A DNA stretch of 52,738 bases from NCBI GenBank assembly GCA_022800815.1, contig JAAWRC010000022.1:1-52738 (forward strand), in the 5' to 3' direction. Shown in pieces: positions 50,098-52,738 of this stretch. Both the position numbers and the translations under genes were made by a program. The notes under the pieces were generated by a model. The model saw only the letters and a program-made list of their open reading frames with translations. It was not told the DNA's origin and made no database searches. The DNA is from Lachnospiraceae bacterium. Its GTDB lineage: Bacteria > Bacillota > Clostridia > Lachnospirales > Lachnospiraceae. Every line of letters starts with the position of its first letter. The stretch's first letter is position 1.

Positions 50098-51429
50098 ATG
50101 GAAAGGCAGTATATACGGGAGATCAACCGTCTGGATAACGAATATCATTCCCTGCGGAACCAGGCCATGGCGGCTAACATGGCAAACGGAGGGGCAGTAT
50201 CCAGGGAAGAGGGAAAGCTCTACCAGAAGGCGGCGGAGGTTTGCGCCATGGCGGCTTCCATGAGCGTGGGTGCGGCCCAGGATAGATGGATCGAAAGGCA
50301 GATCGACTGCGAGGGCGAGCTCTGCCATATCGTGGAGATTCTGAATCCCAGGGCGGTCAAAAACATGGAGGCGGCCGCCGAGGCAAAGAAAAAGAACGGG
50401 TCGGCCTCCGGGCGGCAGACGGAGGGAGGCACTGCGGGAGGCGCTCCCGGAAATGCGTCTGGAAATCCGGCAGCAGGCGGCGGCAGGGCTTCCGGGAATC
50501 CGGCGGCCGGCGGCCGGGACGAGATCAGTGAGGAGACGGTCGCATCCTGGTTCCGGGAGGCCCCGAAGACCGGGTTTGAATCCGTGGCCGGCATGGAGGG
50601 ATTAAAGGCCCTCATGGAGCGGATCATCCGGGACATCGGCAACGCCAGTTTGAATGCGTTTTTTGAGATGGAGACGGTCCAGTCCTTCTTTTTCTACGGA
50701 CTTCCCGGCTGCGGAAAGACCTTCCTGTTGGAGGCCTTCGCCCATGAGCTCATCGAGAGGTTCGATTTTAAATACATGTGTCTGTCCGGGGCGGACATCC
50801 ACGAGAGCCTGGTGGGACGGACGGAGAAGATCATCAAGCGGATGTTCGAGGAGGCGGAAAAGAACGCCCCCTGCATCCTGTTCATCGACGAGATCGACGG
50901 CGTCTGCGGCAACCGCAAAAAGAGCCATCAGCCGGCCCACGTGATCTCCGCCACCAACCAGTTCCTCACCAGCTATAACGATTTGATCAAATCCGACAAG
51001 CAGGTGATCTTCATCGGGGCCACCAACAACCCGGAGGACGTGGACATCGCCATGCTGGACCGGGTGGAGCTCATCGAGGTGGAGCTGCCGGACGCCGCCG
51101 CCAGGGCCAATTATTTCAGGATGCGGCTGGAGCACATCATCCGGAACGAAGAGGGCTTCTCCTATGAGGACATGGCAGGGCAGACGGAGGATTTCAACTA
51201 CCGGGATCTGAGGAAGTTTACCGCCAGGCTCAAGAAGGAGCTGGTGACCGAGATCGGAGTCTCCTACGGAAACGACACGGCCGCCGCGACGGAGGCCATG
51301 AAAAACAATGCTTTCTGCCTGAGGGGAGAGACTTTCAAAAAGGTCAGAGAGGAATATCACTTGCTGCCCAAGGATACCGGCCATCTGAAACAATGGGCGC
51401 AGAGCGCCATGGAGGAGCTGGGCGGCTGA
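50098..51429 (+). CDS. Vps4/katanin-like AAA ATPase with helical N-terminal domain
   Basis: The product has 443 residues; AAGGAG precedes ATG 50098. Layout: an N-terminal helical domain (about 1-90; YQKAAEVCAMAASMSVGAAQ) in the position of the MIT domain, a Gly/Ala/Asn linker (about 95-140), and one classical AAA module. This starts FESVAGMEGLKALM, then Walker A GLPGCGKT (201-208), pore-loop region around SGADIHESLVGRTEKI, Walker B ILFIDEID (Asp264, Glu265), sensor-1 VIFIGATNN and an Arg (322) in AMLDRVE where the meiotic-clade AAAs carry Arg fingers. It would form a hexamer that threads substrate proteins. Among known AAAs the order and motifs best fit Vps4/katanin/spastin-type proteins; FtsH, p97 and ClpX features are absent. 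Confidence 0.88.
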   Translation: MERQYIREINRLDNEYHSLRNQAMAANMANGGAVSREEGKLYQKAAEVCAMAASMSVGAAQDRWIERQIDCEGELCHIVEILNPRAVKNMEAAAEAKKKNGSASGRQTEGGTAGGAPGNASGNPAAGGGRASGNPAAGGRDEISEETVASWFREAPKTGFESVAGMEGLKALMERIIRDIGNASLNAFFEMETVQSFFFYGLPGCGKTFLLEAFAHELIERFDFKYMCLSGADIHESLVGRTEKIIKRMFEEAEKNAPCILFIDEIDGVCGNRKKSHQPAHVISATNQFLTSYNDLIKSDKQVIFIGATNNPEDVDIAMLDRVELIEVELPDAAARANYFRMRLEHIIRNEEGFSYEDMAGQTEDFNYRDLRKFTARLKKELVTEIGVSYGNDTAAATEAMKNNAFCLRGETFKKVREEYHLLPKDTGHLKQWAQSAMEELGG

Positions 51430-51445
51430 GGGGAGAGGGAAACTT

Positions 51446-52702
51446 ATGGCGGACAGAGCGGAAAATGAAGCTGGACAGGCGGCGGAAGGTGCGAGGGATG
51501 CGGCCGGGCAGTGGGCGGAACAAAAGCTGATCCTCCTGGAAGAGTCAGACCAATATGAGAAGGTTCTGTCTGCTCTTACCGGTTCCGGCTATGAAGGGAA
51601 TCTGGAACGGCTTGGGCGGATGGATCATTACGGTCAGGCAAAGCTTCTGGAGATGCTCTTTGAACAGTCAGAACGGAGAATGGACATGAGTGCTTTGCTT
51701 GGCGTGGAGGAGGCTTACGGCCTGCTCTTTGCCGGCCCCTCCGGCTGTGGGAAAATGACGACGGCAGAGCATCTTGTGGGAAACTTAAAGGATATGGGAT
51801 ATACTCGTCTGGTGACGTTGAGCGGTGTTCGGTTCGGAGTGCATTCCGGAAAAAAGGCCGTGAAGCGGATGAAGGCCGTTTTGAGGCTTGCCTCGGAGGA
51901 ACATCCGCTGATCCTCCTCCTGGAACAGCTCAGTGAGAATCCCTATGGGGGGGAGCTCTATGACCTCCTCCTGGAATTTGCGGAGGAGCAGGAGCCGGGA
52001 GTCTTTTTTCCGATTTTGATCGAGCAGGATGGAGGAATGTTTTCCGCCGCCCTGAAACGGGATTTTCCGCTCATCTTCTTTCCTCTTCCCTCTTTCGAGG
52101 AGCGGAAAAATTACATCCGCCTCCATCTGAATGTGGAGGTCGCCTATGAGGAAGACGGGGAGGCGGGAGAAGAAGAGGCCTTTTCCTATCAGGTCGCATT
52201 GGAAGGGATCACTCCGGATGAGATTGCGGCGGAGACGGAGGGGTTTGACTATGCGCAGATGAAGCGGCTGATGGAATGGATCAAATTGTACCTGTCTGAC
52301 ATTGTGGTGCGGGACCACGTGTCGGAGCAGTATGCCTATGAACGGCTGCGGGACGGGGGCTATTACAAAGTAAGGGGCCATATGGTGCGGCAGGCGATCG
52401 CCATGGCGAGAGAGACGGAGGGCCAAAGCCAGGCCGCCGCCCCTGCGCTCCAGCCGGCCATCGGGCTTCTCTCCCAGAGGGAGCATCCGGCCGGGGAGAA
52501 GGCGGCGGGGAGCCCGGAGCCGTCCGTCCGCCTGACCCTCTCCGAAATCGAGCAAAAGGTGAAGACCGCAGCGGAGGGCGGGCCGAAGGACGCCCGTGCC
52601 CTGGCGTTCCGCTACCGGGAACGGGTGTATCAGACGGATGAATTTGGAAACGTGGACGAGCGCCTTGCCAACGCATCTGACGAATACGACGAGGAAGAGT
52701 GA
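51446..52702 (+). CDS. Degenerate AAA-like partner protein
   Basis: The product has 418 residues, starting 17 bases after the AAA gene with GGAGAGGG upstream. The AAA core is recognisable: GLLFAGPSGCGKMTTAEHL in the Walker A position has Met instead of Ser/Thr after the Lys, and the Walker B strand reads LILLLEQL, lacking the Asp-Glu pair. A sensor-like strand (FFPILIEQDGG) and the lid-like helices (EIAAETEGFDYAQMKRLMEW) match the neighbouring AAA (MAGQTEDFNYRDLRKFTARL). It is therefore probably a catalytically weak or dead AAA, perhaps a regulatory or structural subunit of a mixed ring. The C-terminal 90 residues are charged and probably flexible. The gene ends 36 bases before the window edge. 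Confidence 0.82.
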   Translation: MADRAENEAGQAAEGARDAAGQWAEQKLILLEESDQYEKVLSALTGSGYEGNLERLGRMDHYGQAKLLEMLFEQSERRMDMSALLGVEEAYGLLFAGPSGCGKMTTAEHLVGNLKDMGYTRLVTLSGVRFGVHSGKKAVKRMKAVLRLASEEHPLILLLEQLSENPYGGELYDLLLEFAEEQEPGVFFPILIEQDGGMFSAALKRDFPLIFFPLPSFEERKNYIRLHLNVEVAYEEDGEAGEEEAFSYQVALEGITPDEIAAETEGFDYAQMKRLMEWIKLYLSDIVVRDHVSEQYAYERLRDGGYYKVRGHMVRQAIAMARETEGQSQAAAPALQPAIGLLSQREHPAGEKAAGSPEPSVRLTLSEIEQKVKTAAEGGPKDARALAFRYRERVYQTDEFGNVDERLANASDEYDEEE

Positions 52703-52720
52703 CGTAAGAAAGTCTGGGGC

Positions 52721-52738
52721 GCCCTCCCCGGGGAGGGC
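52721..52738. terminator. GC palindrome at the window edge (possible operon end)
   Basis: GCCCTCCCCGGGGAGGGC is a perfect 18-base palindrome 18 bases after the last stop. Any T-tract would be beyond the window, so whether this is the end of the cluster cannot be decided. Confidence 0.4.

Noticed and set aside
36972-52702. Reading the cluster as a prophage, type VI secretion or gas-vesicle locus
   Set aside because: There are no capsid, terminase, sheath, VgrG or GvpA-type genes; the AAA and Hsp70-like proteins do not match those systems.
1-52738. CRISPR arrays or rRNA genes
   Set aside because: I saw no regularly spaced direct repeats with spacers and no rRNA-like sequence.

Overview
The window looks like chromosome from an anaerobic Bacillota, most likely a GC-rich Lachnospiraceae/Clostridia. 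I infer this from strong AGGAGG-type ribosome binding sites, the pth-mfd-PrsA-like order, a tRNA-Lys gene with no encoded CCA, VanRS-style two-component genes and zinc-ribbon membrane proteins. The species cannot be named from the sequence. Genes are dense and mostly on the plus strand after 9.3 kb.

Region 1 (1-3,160) is visibly more AT-rich and is a graveyard. It holds the tail of a mobile-element-type ORF, the 3' half of a tRNA-Arg(CCU) that looks like an integration scar, and a decayed response regulator / sensor kinase / ABC permease / XRE regulator / ABC ATPase set with in-frame stops and a visible recombination joint. Region 2 (3,160-8,700) is mainly minus strand: a protein with an HEQEH motif between two CxxC pairs, a 240-bp nested palindrome, a zinc-ribbon protein with YD-like repeats, a two-domain Ltp protein, a D-lactate dehydrogenase-type enzyme and a lipoprotein. 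Region 3 (8,900-16,700) has tRNA-Lys, an XRE-like protein with a long acidic tail, a phosphoglycolate phosphatase-like HAD enzyme, and a response regulator / 999-residue sensor kinase / lipoprotein operon. Region 4 (16,700-30,500) is housekeeping: an aconitase-family hydratase, TrkA-TrkH potassium uptake, Pth, Mfd, a PrsA/SurA-like lipoprotein, a P-loop sugar/nucleoside-type kinase and a GH13 glycosidase. Region 5 (30,670-36,713) is a methyltransferase plus a complete NikABCDE/Opp-type ABC importer.

Region 6 (36,846-52,702) is the most interesting part. About 15.7 kb of same-strand, tightly spaced or overlapping genes encode an RCC1-repeat protein with a zinc ribbon, two polytopic membrane proteins, two divergent Hsp70-like ATPases, two paralogous zinc-ribbon proteins, a coiled-coil protein, a 569-residue protein I do not recognise, two highly charged helical proteins, a Vps4/katanin-like AAA ATPase, and a second AAA-like protein with damaged Walker motifs. 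I do not recognise this set as a named system. My working hypothesis is an ATP-driven remodelling machine, with Hsp70-like and Vps4-like motors acting on helical, possibly ESCRT-III-like polymers near the membrane. The motor assignments rest on visible motifs; the polymer and membrane parts are inference.

Two families of short dispersed palindromes recur between genes: type A near 4.07, 23.24 and 47.96 kb, and type B near 11.45 and 41.80 kb. In stretches over 300 bases without a gene (about 232-564, 3,982-4,392, 8,684-9,049, 19,460-19,764 and 30,472-30,836) I see only the promoters, terminators, palindromes and gene remnants listed; the first part of 30,472-30,670 shows nothing I can name.
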